Assembly (NCBI RefSeq): GCF_900537995.1
Contig: NZ_LR027880.1
Span: 1,248,001 to 1,312,000 of the forward strand
Direction: 5' to 3'
From: Roseburia intestinalis L1-82
GTDB taxonomy: Bacteria > Bacillota > Clostridia > Lachnospirales > Lachnospiraceae
Length of the DNA: 64,000 bases
Made by a program: the position numbers and the translations under genes. Each line of letters begins with the position of its first letter. Positions within the stretch are counted from its first letter, which is position 1. Under the pieces are notes generated by a model, which was given only the letters and a program-made list of their open reading frames with translations, was not told the DNA's origin and searched no databases. Below are positions 7,845 through 16,695 of this stretch, in pieces.

Positions 7845-8489
7845 ATGAAAATATTAGTGACAGGCTTTGAACCGTTTGGCGGAGCAGTGATCAATCCTGC
7901 CTACGAGGCAGTCAAACTTCTCCCTGATGTGATAGCGGGGGCAGAAGTGATCAAAATTGAAATCCCGACCGTGTTTGGAAGGGATGAGGAAGTGGTCAGG
8001 GCTGCAGTGGAGAAACATCATCCGGATGCAGTTTTATGTGTCGGACAGGCTGGTGGAAGATCCGGGATCACAGTGGAAAAGGTCGCAATCAATCTGATGG
8101 AAGCGCGTATCCCGGACAATGAGGGAAAGCAGCCGCTCGATACACCAATCCGGGAAGACGGAGAGAATGCATATTTTGCGTCGCTTCCAGTCAAGAGCAT
8201 GGTACAGTATATGAAAGAGGCAAAGATCCCGGCGCGCGTTTCCTATACAGCCGGAACTTTTGTCTGCAACGATATCATGTACCGTGTCCTCTACATGATC
8301 GATAAGGAATATCCACATATGAGGGGCGGATTTGTCCATGTCCCATACTTACCGGAGCAGACGCTTGATCTGCCGGAGGGAACACCGAGCATGCCGGCGG
8401 AGATGATCGCAAAGGCATTAGCGTGCGGCATCCGGGCGATCGTTGAGAACGAGGCAGATGTGAAGACGATCAGTGGGGAGACGCACTGA
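7845..8489 (+). CDS. pcp: Pyroglutamyl-peptidase I
   Basis: A 214-residue cytoplasmic cysteine peptidase of family C15 that removes N-terminal pyroglutamate from peptides. It starts with the typical ILVTGFEPFGG and shows the catalytic triad E78 (GRSGITVEKVAINL), C141 (YTAGTFVCNDIMY) and H165 (GGFVHVPYLP). The length is normal for the family. AAAGGAG lies about 8 nt before ATG 7845. It follows the unknown gene at 7375 and is closed by a strong terminator at 8564. Confidence 0.96.
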   Translation: MKILVTGFEPFGGAVINPAYEAVKLLPDVIAGAEVIKIEIPTVFGRDEEVVRAAVEKHHPDAVLCVGQAGGRSGITVEKVAINLMEARIPDNEGKQPLDTPIREDGENAYFASLPVKSMVQYMKEAKIPARVSYTAGTFVCNDIMYRVLYMIDKEYPHMRGGFVHVPYLPEQTLDLPEGTPSMPAEMIAKALACGIRAIVENEADVKTISGETH

Positions 8490-8563
8490 CCTGGTGCACA
8501 TGACAACGTGAGTGTGTGACAACCGGCAATCATAAAAAAGAATATCATGAAAAACGAAAAATG

Positions 8564-8603
8564 CCGGAGTGGTGCAAAAAGATGTGTGCCACTCCGGTTT
8601 TTT
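8564..8603 (+). terminator. Rho-independent terminator after pcp
   Basis: CCGGAGTGG (8564-8572) pairs with CCACTCCGG (8589-8597), followed by six T residues. Confidence 0.9.
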
Positions 8604-8643
8604 ATATGACACACTTATTTAACGCTTTCTTCACATAACCATC

Positions 8644-8684
8644 ACATTGCAATCAGCTGTTCTTTAGGTTGCAGTGTTATTTTT
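8644..8684 (+). promoter_or_regulatory. Hairpin with T-tract in the leader of the export operon
   Basis: ACATTGCAA (8644-8652) pairs with TTGCAGTGT (8669-8677) with one G-U pair, followed by TATTTTT. It lies 46 nt before the first adaptor gene and could be a weak attenuator or simply the end of the preceding unit. Confidence 0.35.
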
Positions 8685-8729
8685 GTATTGTCAAAACGGA
8701 GCGCATGAGTATGGAAAGTGAGGAAGGCA

Positions 8730-10124
8730 ATGAGAAAACCAGGAAAAAGAATGGCAAGTGTGATCGCCAGCATCGCAGCAGTCTGTGTGATGACCGGCGG
8801 AATCGGATATCAGGCTGCAGTATCCGGAGCACAGACGGACAGTACGGAAAATAGTGTAAAAGCTCAGAATACAGACCAGCAGGAGAGTACAGACGGCTCT
8901 TTTTCGGAAGAAGGTACCACGCAGATCGGCACGGTCAGCCAGATGCCGGAATTTACGGTAAATGCAGTCACAATGACCGTGGAAGAAGTCTATGCTTCAT
9001 CCGGGGATACCGTGAGCAAAGGGGATGCCCTGTTTAAACTGACGGATGAGAGCATGGAAGCGGCAAAATCAGATTACGAAGATGCCATCAGTGATGCCGA
9101 GAATACATTAAAAACAGCCGAGGCGAATCTTGCAAGCGGAAAACTTTCTGCGGAGAGCACAAAGCAGGACGCCGATCTGACAGCTCAGACCGCAGCGGAC
9201 AGTTATCAGGCACAGGTAGATGCGCTAGATGCCGCAGTGGAAGAAAAAAAAGAAGCCTATGATGAGGCGGTAGAGCAGATTTCGGAATATCAGACGAAGA
9301 TCGATAACAATGATTACTATGTGGAGTGTGCGATTGATGAAAAAAAGGATGCAGTTGATGCAGCGACAACAGCATTAGCGCAGGCACAGGATACGCTGAC
9401 ACAGGCACAGCAGTCTGCAGATGCTGCACAGAGTACACTCGAACAGGCACAGAAGGAATTTGACTCCGCGGTCGAAACTTACAATAAAAATGTGGAAGAA
9501 ACCAACACTAAAATTACGGAACTGACGGATAGTCTGGATGATTTAAAATCTGACTATGAACAGGCAGAGCGTGATGCGACAATGCAGAAAGCAGAACTGC
9601 AAAATGAATATGACACTGCAGTGGTGGAAGGAAAATATGCGGGAAGTACCTATGAATCGACCGTCTCGGAACTGGAGAGTGCAGTGGAGTCCGCGCAGGA
9701 TACACTTGATACATTAAAAGAGGAACAGACAGCACTTCTTGCATTAGAAAATGGTGTTGTTACGGCGGATGAAGATGGAACGATCGCGGCAGTGCCTTAT
9801 GAGGCAGAAGATACGCTGCAGTCAGGTACTGCGTTTGCGCTGTATTGTGATACACAGACGATCATGATTTCCGTGGAAGTGCCACAGGAGAATATCGCAC
9901 AGGTTGGTGTCGGCGATGAGGTATCTGTCATGATAGCAGGCAACCGGGATGGAGCAGTGACAGGAACTGTCTCATCAATCGCATCTTCGGCAACGACCGG
10001 AGGCAGTGTTTCGAATGTTACTTATGCAGTGATCATTTCAATTGATAATTCGGATGGAAGACTTGGTTCTGGTTCTTCCGCAACCGTTACATTTCAGGGA
10101 GAGCAGGAGGAAAAAACAGAATGA
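8730..10124 (+). CDS. Membrane-fusion (HlyD/MacA-type) adaptor protein 1
   Basis: A 464-residue exported adaptor. It begins with a signal or anchor helix (about residues 9-30), a short lipoyl-like half motif (VEEVYASSGDTVSKGDALFK), then a long coiled coil rich in Ala, Gln, Asp and Glu (about residues 110-325) and the second lipoyl half with beta-barrel (GVVTADEDGTIAAV onwards). Such proteins connect an inner-membrane transporter to the envelope; in Gram-positives they work with MacB-like ABC permeases. ATG 8730 follows AGGAAGG closely; GTG 8718 is the alternative. Its stop overlaps the next gene as ATGA. Two adaptors in tandem with one permease is unusual. Confidence 0.85.
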   Translation: MRKPGKRMASVIASIAAVCVMTGGIGYQAAVSGAQTDSTENSVKAQNTDQQESTDGSFSEEGTTQIGTVSQMPEFTVNAVTMTVEEVYASSGDTVSKGDALFKLTDESMEAAKSDYEDAISDAENTLKTAEANLASGKLSAESTKQDADLTAQTAADSYQAQVDALDAAVEEKKEAYDEAVEQISEYQTKIDNNDYYVECAIDEKKDAVDAATTALAQAQDTLTQAQQSADAAQSTLEQAQKEFDSAVETYNKNVEETNTKITELTDSLDDLKSDYEQAERDATMQKAELQNEYDTAVVEGKYAGSTYESTVSELESAVESAQDTLDTLKEEQTALLALENGVVTADEDGTIAAVPYEAEDTLQSGTAFALYCDTQTIMISVEVPQENIAQVGVGDEVSVMIAGNRDGAVTGTVSSIASSATTGGSVSNVTYAVIISIDNSDGRLGSGSSATVTFQGEQEEKTE

Positions 10125-11569
10125 AAAAGAAAAAAGTGACAGTAGTTCTTTCATTGGGCGCAGCAGCACTTCTTTTGATCGGAGGGATCAGCGTATATGC
10201 ACATCAGACTTCGGACAGCGGCGAATCAGAAACGGTTTATAAAGAAACGACAGCAGAATATGGAACGCTTACCGTCGGGATTACAGAGAGTGGAAGTGTG
10301 ACAATCGGAAGCATTTCACAGGATATGGATGAAGATATCAGTACGTCTTCAAATTCTGGCAGCAGCCAGACAAGTGGAACCCAGACAACAGGAACATCCA
10401 CCAATAATTCATCGGTGGTACTGGAGGTAGAGGAAGTGTATGTTTCAGTCGGACAGCAGGTAAAAGCGGGCGATGCACTGTTAAAGCTGACAGATGAGAG
10501 CATTGAAAAATACAGGAAAAAATTAAAGGAAGCTGTGACGGAGGCTTCGGCAGATTATAACTCTGCAGCACTCAGTTCGGCAAAAGAAAAGGTAAGTGCG
10601 AACTATTCTTATAACTTAAGTGTGGCGGAGGGAAGTGTTGCACAGGAAGAATATGAGGCAACCATCAGTGAACTGCAGGATGCGGTGGATGAGGCCCAGG
10701 AGGCAGTGGATGAGTCACAGGCACTTCTTACCTATTATCAGGAAATGATCGACAGTGGAATGGATTTAAGTGAGTCACTTGCAGATGAGCAGGGAAATTA
10801 TGACAAACTGTACAATAAATTAAAAGCGGCAAAGAGTGCATACACTACAAAATCTGTGGAGGCAGAGAAAAAATACAAAGAGGCAATGTTATCCTACGAA
10901 AATGCAGACAGTCAGTATTCCGCAGATGTGGCAGGCGTGGATGTATCAGTGGATACGGCGCAGGACACGTTGACAGATGCCAAAGAGGCTTTATCTGAAT
11001 TTGAGATATTTGTCGGAGATGGCACAATCTATTCGGATTATGACGGCACGATCATGTCGGTCGGATATGAGGCAGGAGATGATCTGTCCACAAGTACGAG
11101 CATTGTGACATTTGCGGATACAGATGCAGTGACGATGACGGTATCCGTTTCCGAGGAGGATATCTCTGAGATCGCAATCGGGGACGAGGTCATGATCGAA
11201 CTGAATGCCTACGAGGATCAGACGTTTTCCGGTGAGGTCGAAAGCATTGATACTTCCGTATCGAGCGGTTCTTCTACGATTTCTTATAATGTGACGGTAA
11301 AAATAAATGGTGACGTGGACGGTATTTACACGGATATGACCGGAAATGTGACATTCATTGAAAAACAGGTGGCAGACGTTGTCTATGTTTCTAATAAAGC
11401 GATTATCAACGAGGGAACGGTTTCTTATGTGAAAGTCAAAGACAGTGATGGAACCATTGAGAAAAAAGAGGTGACCACCGGATTTTCCGATGGCGTCAAT
11501 GTGGAGATCACGGAGGGACTTTCCGAGGGAGAGACGGTTCTGATAGAAAGTCAGGTGACGGGCGAATGA
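10121..11569 (+). CDS. Membrane-fusion (HlyD/MacA-type) adaptor protein 2
   Basis: A 482-residue adaptor with an N-terminal signal-anchor (about residues 5-25), a Ser/Thr-rich segment (about 75-100), the lipoyl half motif VEEVYVSVGQQVKAGDALLK, a coiled coil (about 125-295), a second lipoyl half (GDGTIYSDYDGTIMSVGYEA) and beta-barrel plus membrane-proximal domains (to about 480). It is more complete at its C terminus than adaptor 1. The start overlaps the previous stop (ATGA), and its own stop overlaps the permease start in the same way, so the three are translationally coupled. The substrate is unknown. Confidence 0.88.
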   Translation: MKKKKVTVVLSLGAAALLLIGGISVYAHQTSDSGESETVYKETTAEYGTLTVGITESGSVTIGSISQDMDEDISTSSNSGSSQTSGTQTTGTSTNNSSVVLEVEEVYVSVGQQVKAGDALLKLTDESIEKYRKKLKEAVTEASADYNSAALSSAKEKVSANYSYNLSVAEGSVAQEEYEATISELQDAVDEAQEAVDESQALLTYYQEMIDSGMDLSESLADEQGNYDKLYNKLKAAKSAYTTKSVEAEKKYKEAMLSYENADSQYSADVAGVDVSVDTAQDTLTDAKEALSEFEIFVGDGTIYSDYDGTIMSVGYEAGDDLSTSTSIVTFADTDAVTMTVSVSEEDISEIAIGDEVMIELNAYEDQTFSGEVESIDTSVSSGSSTISYNVTVKINGDVDGIYTDMTGNVTFIEKQVADVVYVSNKAIINEGTVSYVKVKDSDGTIEKKEVTTGFSDGVNVEITEGLSEGETVLIESQVTGE

Positions 11570-13023
11570 AACCATCGGAATTATTAAGACTTGTCTGGAT
11601 CAATATTACCCAGAATAAATTTAAAACAATCATGACGTCGATCGGTATCATTGTCGGCGCGGCAACGATCGTGATGGTGATTGCCATCGGAAAAGGCGGT
11701 CAGGAGGATGTGGCAGACCAGTTTAAAAACTTAAATGCAGGTGCAATCGATATTTCCTATGACGGCGGTGATAAAAACCGTGGTGGAAATCAAAGTTCCG
11801 ATGACTCATCAGACTCAGGAATGATGATGATGCCTTCCGGCAGCGGTGCACCATCCGGCAGCAGTTCATCGGGAGGGTCAGGGGCTTCCGGTGGACCTTC
11901 GGGAGGATTTACGGGCGGTGGCGACTCTTCCGGCGGTGGACCGTCGGGTGGCCCCGAAGGTGGAAATGGTGGTGACGGAGGCGGCATGCCGGGTGACATG
12001 GGTGGCTTCTTTGGCGGCGGCAGTGATATGGAAGACCGCATGAACCAGGAAAATATCACGTTAGATGAAGATGACGTGGACGATATTGAAACTTTTGTCT
12101 CCGGGATCTCGGCGGCAACGATCTCCTATATGACAAGGTCTACCGTGGATGGCGGTGATCTCGATGAGGCACAGACCTACTCGATCGCCGGAGTCAAGGA
12201 CAGCTATGCAGCTATCAGTAATCTCAGTCTTGCAGTCGGAGATTTTATCACAGAATCCGATGATGAGAATAAAGAAAAAGTCTGCGTGCTAGGCGCTTCT
12301 ATTGCGGAAGAGATCTTTGGAAGTGCAATCGATGCATATGGCAGTGTGATCTATATCGATGACCGATCTTATGTGGTAAACGGGGTGCTTTCTTCTATGG
12401 GTACGGTGGCTTCCGGTATCAGCCCGGATGATTCCGTTTTCATTCCGTATGCGACCGGGGTGAAATATTTAGTGGGAACGAATGTAAGTCCGACTATCAC
12501 CGTGATCGCGGAGGATGTAAGCAATGTGTCCGGTGTCACGGAGGAGATCACGGAAGTGCTTGCAACTTCCTATCCGAATGCAGAATTTACCTTTGAGGAT
12601 GCGGGAAGCAAGATGGAAGCTGCATCGGCGTCCAATGAGATATTGACGATGCTTCTGATGGCTATGGCAGCCATTGTATTTGTGGTCGGTGGTATCGGCA
12701 TCATGAACGTATTGTTTGTATCTGTCAAAGAGCGCACCAATGAGATCGGTATTTTAAAGGCAATCGGCTGCTCCCAGAGGAATATTTTGTTTGAATTTTT
12801 AGCGGAGGCGGCTGCAATCAGTCTGATCGGCGGCGTGCTTGGCATTGTGTCAAGCCTGCTCGTCACTCCTGTGGCACAGTATCTTGGTGTGCGTGTTGAA
12901 CTGACACCGGCAGCATTCCTGATTGCACTGCTGTTTGCACTCATCACGGGAACACTGTTTGGATTCTATCCGGCGTATAAGGCGTCGAAACTGGTGCCGG
13001 TGGAGGCGCTGGGGGCAGAGTAA
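11566..13023 (+). CDS. MacB/FtsX-type ABC transporter permease with Gly/Ser-rich insert
   Basis: A 485-residue permease. The first helix (FKTIMTSIGIIVGAATIVMV) is followed by an extracellular MacB periplasmic-core-like domain and three C-terminal helices with the FtsX pattern (MLLMAMAAIVFVVGGIGIMN, then VKERTNEIGILKAIGCS). Residues about 65-155 are an extreme low-complexity insert rich in Gly, Ser, Pro and Met within the extracellular domain. MacB-like systems do not translocate through the membrane core but drive extracellular substrate export mechanically. The ATPase is encoded separately at 13700. The start overlaps the adaptor 2 stop. Confidence 0.9.
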   Translation: MKPSELLRLVWINITQNKFKTIMTSIGIIVGAATIVMVIAIGKGGQEDVADQFKNLNAGAIDISYDGGDKNRGGNQSSDDSSDSGMMMMPSGSGAPSGSSSSGGSGASGGPSGGFTGGGDSSGGGPSGGPEGGNGGDGGGMPGDMGGFFGGGSDMEDRMNQENITLDEDDVDDIETFVSGISAATISYMTRSTVDGGDLDEAQTYSIAGVKDSYAAISNLSLAVGDFITESDDENKEKVCVLGASIAEEIFGSAIDAYGSVIYIDDRSYVVNGVLSSMGTVASGISPDDSVFIPYATGVKYLVGTNVSPTITVIAEDVSNVSGVTEEITEVLATSYPNAEFTFEDAGSKMEAASASNEILTMLLMAMAAIVFVVGGIGIMNVLFVSVKERTNEIGILKAIGCSQRNILFEFLAEAAAISLIGGVLGIVSSLLVTPVAQYLGVRVELTPAAFLIALLFALITGTLFGFYPAYKASKLVPVEALGAE

Positions 13024-13048
13024 AAGAGGGAAAGGTTTAAGGCGGTTG

Positions 13049-13558
13049 ATGAAGAAGAAAGTAACGATTGTGGTTGTAATTGTATTAGTGATTGTACTTA
13101 TTGCGGCATGTGTGATGTGGCGGATAGGTGGAGTTGAGACGGAAAGTGCGCTGGGGGATCATCAGAAGTATGTCTATGCGTATGTTTCGTCGATTGAGGG
13201 GAATGAAGTTACTTATATGGAAGTGGATGAGTCGGTGGCGAAGGCGGCGGAAGAACGGGCGAAGGAGAAGGCAAAGGCGGAAGATGGTGCCGGTTCGGAC
13301 AGTACAGAGCAGTCCGGTCAGATGCAGATGCCGCCCGACATGGACAGCACCGAGATGCCGCAGGGCGCACCGGGCGGCATGTCCGATATGACAGGCGAGA
13401 CAGTCACAACTATGATACCTGTTGGCGTAACCGTACATACAACATCAGACACTACGACCACTTTTTCACGCCTTGCCTCAGGTGATCTGCTAAAAATATT
13501 GGTAGAAACAGACAGTGACGGCAACGAAGTGATCGAAGAAATCTGGATGTTACAGTAA
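13049..13558 (+). CDS. Small membrane-anchored extracytoplasmic protein of the export cluster
   Basis: A 169-residue protein with an N-terminal hydrophobic anchor (about residues 5-26: VTIVVVIVLVIVLIAACVMW), then an outside domain with a Lys/Glu/Ala helix (about 60-80), a Met/Pro/Gly-rich stretch (about 90-120) like the insert of the permease, and a Thr-rich beta region at the end. I do not recognise a family. ATG 13049 follows AAGGCGG. It is 25 nt behind the permease and precedes the ATPase, so it is probably an accessory part of the same transporter. Confidence 0.7.
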   Translation: MKKKVTIVVVIVLVIVLIAACVMWRIGGVETESALGDHQKYVYAYVSSIEGNEVTYMEVDESVAKAAEERAKEKAKAEDGAGSDSTEQSGQMQMPPDMDSTEMPQGAPGGMSDMTGETVTTMIPVGVTVHTTSDTTTTFSRLASGDLLKILVETDSDGNEVIEEIWMLQ

Positions 13559-13571
13559 CATAACGGCAGCA

Positions 13572-13669
13572 TGGCTGATTGTAAAACTCATCAAAAACTG
13601 AAAATAATTGTGAAACCAGTGCCAGTTTCACAATATCACAAAAGTAAAGCTGAGTTTTACAATCAGTCA
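13572..13669. repeat. Large nested inverted repeat before the ATPase gene
   Basis: The outer arms CTGATTGTAAAACTCA (13575-13590) and TGAGTTTTACAATCAG (13651-13666) are perfect 16-bp complements, and three more pairs extend the RNA stem. Inside the loop a second perfect hairpin pairs ATTGTGAAAC (13607-13616) with GTTTCACAAT (13625-13634). There is no T-run after the outer stem. It may stabilise or process mRNA between the permease part and the ATPase part, or be a remnant of a small mobile inverted repeat. Confidence 0.85.
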
Positions 13670-13699
13670 CGCGAGCCATACACACAGAAAGGAGCACAC

Positions 13700-14455
13700 A
13701 TGGACGCAGCACAAATCCTAAAACTATTTGCAAATGAACATATACCGGCAGACACCGAAAAAACTGCCACAGCAGAACACACATCCGAGATCATCACCAT
13801 GCAAAATGTCAACAAATCCTACAAGATGGGATCTGGTTCCCTGCATGTATTAAAAGACATTTCCCTGACCGTCGAACAGGGAGAATACCTTGCCATCTTA
13901 GGGCCATCCGGTTCCGGCAAAAGTACCCTGATGAATATCATCGGCTGCATGGATGTCTTAGACGAGGGAACCTATAACCTTGACGGTGTGGAGATCGAAA
14001 AGGCAAAGGAAAAAGAACTGACTAATATCCGCAACCAGAAGATCGGATTCATTTTCCAGAAATATCATCTGATTCCGACCTACAATGTACTTCAGAATAT
14101 TGTCATGCCACTTCTGATGCGTGGAATGACCTTAAAGGATGCAAGGGATGCCAGCATGGATACCATTGCAATGTTAGGGCTTGCAGAGCGTATCGACCAT
14201 AAACCGAATGAGCTTTCCGGTGGGCAGCAGCAGCGTGTTGCAATCGCGCGTGCCTTGGTCGGACAGCCGGCGATCCTCTTGGCAGATGAGCCGACCGGAG
14301 CCTTAGACCGCAACAGCGGAAAAGAAGTGCTGAAACTATTTCAGCGCCTGAGTGATATGGGAAATACGATCGTCATGATCACGCATGATTTAAGCGTTGC
14401 CGAACATGCGAAGAGAGTGGTTCGTATCGTGGATGGGGAACTCTGTGAAAATTAG
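13700..14455 (+). CDS. ABC transporter ATP-binding protein (MacB/LolD type)
   Basis: A 251-residue ATPase with Walker A ([10 protein letters not shown]), the Q-loop ([12 protein letters not shown]), signature [15 protein letters not shown], Walker B ([12 protein letters not shown]) and the H-loop (MITHDLS), all of the MacB/LolD/FtsE class. About 30 extra residues precede the first strand, an odd N-terminal extension. ATG 13700 is supported by AAAGGAG 5 nt upstream. It should energise the permease at 11566 with the two adaptors. The nested inverted repeat separates it from that operon, so it may have its own stability or expression level. Confidence 0.93.
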   Translation: MDAAQILKLFANEHIPADTEKTATAEHTSEIITMQNVNKSYKMGSGSLHVLKDISLTVEQGEYLAILGPSGSGKSTLMNIIGCMDVLDEGTYNLDGVEIEKAKEKELTNIRNQKIGFIFQKYHLIPTYNVLQNIVMPLLMRGMTLKDARDASMDTIAMLGLAERIDHKPNELSGGQQQRVAIARALVGQPAILLADEPTGALDRNSGKEVLKLFQRLSDMGNTIVMITHDLSVAEHAKRVVRIVDGELCEN

Positions 14456-14533
14456 AGGTGGTTTTCATCTGTCCTGTGTGGTATGTTAATATAAAAGGCA
14501 TTTGGTTTACAATAAAAACAAGGAGAGCCGCAC

Positions 14534-15229
14534 ATGACAAACGAAGAGATCTGCGCATGGCTAAAGGCAGAAGCAGAACCAAAATTTCAGAAGTTTACAT
14601 CCGGTCTGATCCCCGGAACAGATCCGATCATAGGTGTGCGTATCCCAAAGCTGCGCACTCTTGCAAAAAAGATTGCAAAAGAGGACTGGCGCGGGTATTT
14701 AGAACACGCTGCCTGCGATACTTATGAGGAGATCATGCTGCAGGGACTCGTACTCGGATATGCAAAAGGAGAGATCGATGAGCTTTTGGAATATGTGCGG
14801 GCATTTATCCCGAAGATCCATGACTGGTCGGTCAATGACTGCTTTTGTGCAACTTTTAAAATTGCGCAGAAACACCGCGAAAAAGTCTGGAATTTTCTGA
14901 TGCCGTATGCGAAATCGGATCAGGAATTTGAGCAGCGCGTCGTTTCAGTCATGCTGATGGATCATTTTCTAACAGAAGAATATATTGCGCGCGTGCTGTC
15001 TGTGTGGGACAGACTCGACCATCCGGGATATTACAGGAAAATGGGAGTTGCGTGGGGCGTTGCAACTGCATATGCAAAGTACCCAAAGGAAACACATGCA
15101 TTTTTACTGGAGAATCATTTGGATGACGAAACATACAATAAGGCGCTCCAGAAAATGATCGAATCTTACCGGATATCGGCGGAGGATAAAGAGATATTGC
15201 GCGGAATGAAAAGGAAACTGCAAAAATAA
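14534..15229 (+). CDS. DNA alkylation repair protein, AlkD-like HEAT-repeat family
   Basis: A 231-residue, all-helical protein. It resembles the AlkD/COG4912 family: GVRIPKLRTLAKKIAK near residue 34, then Trp-containing repeats such as HDWSVNDCFCATF and a GVAWGVATAYAKYP segment. AlkD removes bulky or cationic alkylated bases from DNA with a HEAT-repeat scaffold; small members like this one are often only predicted. The start has a good AAGGAGAG. The 3' end is duplicated as a decayed 39-bp tandem repeat running past the stop codon. Confidence 0.85.
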   Translation: MTNEEICAWLKAEAEPKFQKFTSGLIPGTDPIIGVRIPKLRTLAKKIAKEDWRGYLEHAACDTYEEIMLQGLVLGYAKGEIDELLEYVRAFIPKIHDWSVNDCFCATFKIAQKHREKVWNFLMPYAKSDQEFEQRVVSVMLMDHFLTEEYIARVLSVWDRLDHPGYYRKMGVAWGVATAYAKYPKETHAFLLENHLDDETYNKALQKMIESYRISAEDKEILRGMKRKLQK

Positions 15230-15270
15230 GTGATATTGTGCGAAATGAAAAGGAAATTGTAAAAATAAAA
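15193..15270 (+). repeat. 39-bp tandem duplication over the 3' end of the AlkD-like gene
   Basis: The copy at 15193-15231 holds the last codons and stop of the gene. The copy at 15232-15270 repeats it with about seven base changes and lies in the untranslated spacer before the next gene. It is most simply a replication-slippage duplication. Confidence 0.8.
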
Positions 15271-15283
15271 GGGGAGCAGTAGC

Positions 15284-16054
15284 ATGAGTGTTGATACACA
15301 AAAAATCATAGAGATCGTAAAACAGGTCAAACCGTTATTTTTAGACCGTGAGGGCTCATCACAGATCAAGGTAAAGGGTGTTGCGGATTTTGTGACACAG
15401 ATCGATTTTAAAGTGCAGGCGCAGGTAAAAACCGCACTCTATGAACTGTACCCGGAAATTCAGTTTATGGGGGAGGAAAAGGACAACAGCGATATTGACT
15501 TTGACGGTGATGTCTGGATCTTAGATCCGGTGGATGGGACGACCAACCTGATCCATGATTTCCGAAACAGTACACTTTCACTGGCACTTGCAAGAAAGGG
15601 TGTACTAACGCTTGGAATCATATATCATCCGTATTCTGATGAAATATTTGTGGCAGAACGGGGAAAGGGAGCATTGTTAAATGGCAGTCCAATCTCCGTC
15701 AGCAAAAGGCAGAATTTTTCCGAGTGTCTGATCTCCATAGGAACAAGTCCATATTACCGCGAACTTGCAAAAGAAAATTTTAGAATTTTTGAAAAGGTAT
15801 TTACGGATTGTGCGGATATCCGAAGACTTGGTTCCGCAGCATTAGAACTTGCCTATGTGGCGGCAGGAAGAATCGATGCATACTTCGAACGCAGTTTAAA
15901 ACCCTGGGATTATGCAGCCGGAATGCTCCTTGTGGAAGAAGCGGGTGGAAAAGTCACGGATTATAAAGGAAAACCGGTGGATATCACCGGAAATTCCGAT
16001 ATTGTGGCGGGAAACCGGGCAATCGGGGAGATCCTGGTAGAGAAATATTTGTAA
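15284..16054 (+). CDS. Inositol monophosphatase family protein (SuhB-like)
   Basis: A 256-residue Mg-dependent phosphatase of the inositol monophosphatase/SuhB/CysQ superfamily. It shows GEE at 63-65, the metal motif LDPVDGTTN (D81 and D84) and the C-terminal LKPWDYAAGMLLVEEAGG. Possible substrates are myo-inositol-1-phosphate, fructose-1,6-bisphosphate or 3'-phosphoadenosine phosphate; sequence does not decide. The spacing of 54 nt to the AlkD-like gene and no terminator between them suggest a shared transcript. A terminator follows at 16060. Confidence 0.92.
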   Translation: MSVDTQKIIEIVKQVKPLFLDREGSSQIKVKGVADFVTQIDFKVQAQVKTALYELYPEIQFMGEEKDNSDIDFDGDVWILDPVDGTTNLIHDFRNSTLSLALARKGVLTLGIIYHPYSDEIFVAERGKGALLNGSPISVSKRQNFSECLISIGTSPYYRELAKENFRIFEKVFTDCADIRRLGSAALELAYVAAGRIDAYFERSLKPWDYAAGMLLVEEAGGKVTDYKGKPVDITGNSDIVAGNRAIGEILVEKYL

Positions 16055-16059
16055 AAAAG

Positions 16060-16086
16060 GGAGTCAACATGACTGACTCCTCTTTT
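16060..16086 (+). terminator. Terminator after the inositol monophosphatase-family gene
   Basis: GGAGTCA (16060-16066) pairs with TGACTCC (16074-16080), followed by TCTTTT. Confidence 0.65.
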
Positions 16087-16327
16087 AGGGTATCTTCTGT
16101 AAATATATGAGTTTCATATCCTCTCGATTTTTAAAATTTTTGTTCTTTCGCCGGATATTATATTTCCGGTGTTTCTACCATAGTTTTTCTCGACATCATC
16201 CTCTTTTCGTTACTTGTTTTCTTAGTTTTTATATTTTCTGCTTAACAAGCATAATTATAAGGCGCGTTTTATATATAAATAATATAAATTCTTCTTGACA
16301 AGCATATTTTATGGATGGAGAACATGC

Positions 16328-16468
16328 ATGAAAGCATTTTGGTATAACGATGATCGTAAAAATGTATGTGGCATCAAGATACGAGAACTTCGCAAGGAAA
16401 AACATCTTTCCACAAAAAAATTAGAGATTATTTTTTATGTGTTATCCGACTACGTTTTTGTGCAATAA
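16328..16468 (+). pseudogene. Truncated XRE-type helix-turn-helix regulator
   Basis: A 46-codon ORF with GGATGGAG upstream. Residues 15-32 (GIKIRELRKEKHLSTKKL) match the first helices of XRE-family DNA-binding domains, but the recognition helix and the rest of the domain are missing. It sits in an AT-rich 640-bp spacer (16055-16695) in which I see no other gene; a 63-codon hydrophobic frame at 16107-16298 has no ribosome site. I read it as a degraded regulator at the edge of the Rpn tandem. Confidence 0.55.
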
Positions 16469-16534
16469 TTACAAATATCATTAAAATAACGTCTTTTTGA
16501 TGACATAGTATAAGCAATATGCTAAAATCCATTC

Positions 16535-16695
16535 AAAGCATGACATTCTGAATTATCTACACGGGCATATACGCCATTCTATTCACAGATCAAAATCATA
16601 AGAATTTTCAATGCTTTTATTATCCATACATTTAAGCAGGGAGAATTCTAAAAACGCAGAGATTTCTCCCAGATAACACAGAGGAGGAGAAATGA
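16535..16695 (+). repeat. Conserved leader of Rpn copy 1 (direct repeat with 17846-18007)
   Basis: About 160 bp before the first Rpn gene recur before the second with scattered changes. Common features are an AAAGCAT...ATGCTTT pairing across about 80 nt, a GGGAGAA...TTTCTCCC hairpin near the gene, and a shared GAGGAGGAGAAA ribosome site. The whole unit of leader plus gene has been duplicated. Confidence 0.85.

Noticed and set aside
11790-12059. A Pro-rich 89-codon ORF on the minus strand of the permease insert
   Set aside because: It is the reverse complement of the Gly/Ser-rich coding repeat and has no ribosome site.
16107-16298. A 63-codon ORF in the AT-rich spacer
   Set aside because: It has no ribosome site, a composition typical of random AT-rich frames (Phe, Ile, Tyr, Leu) and overlaps the terminator flank.
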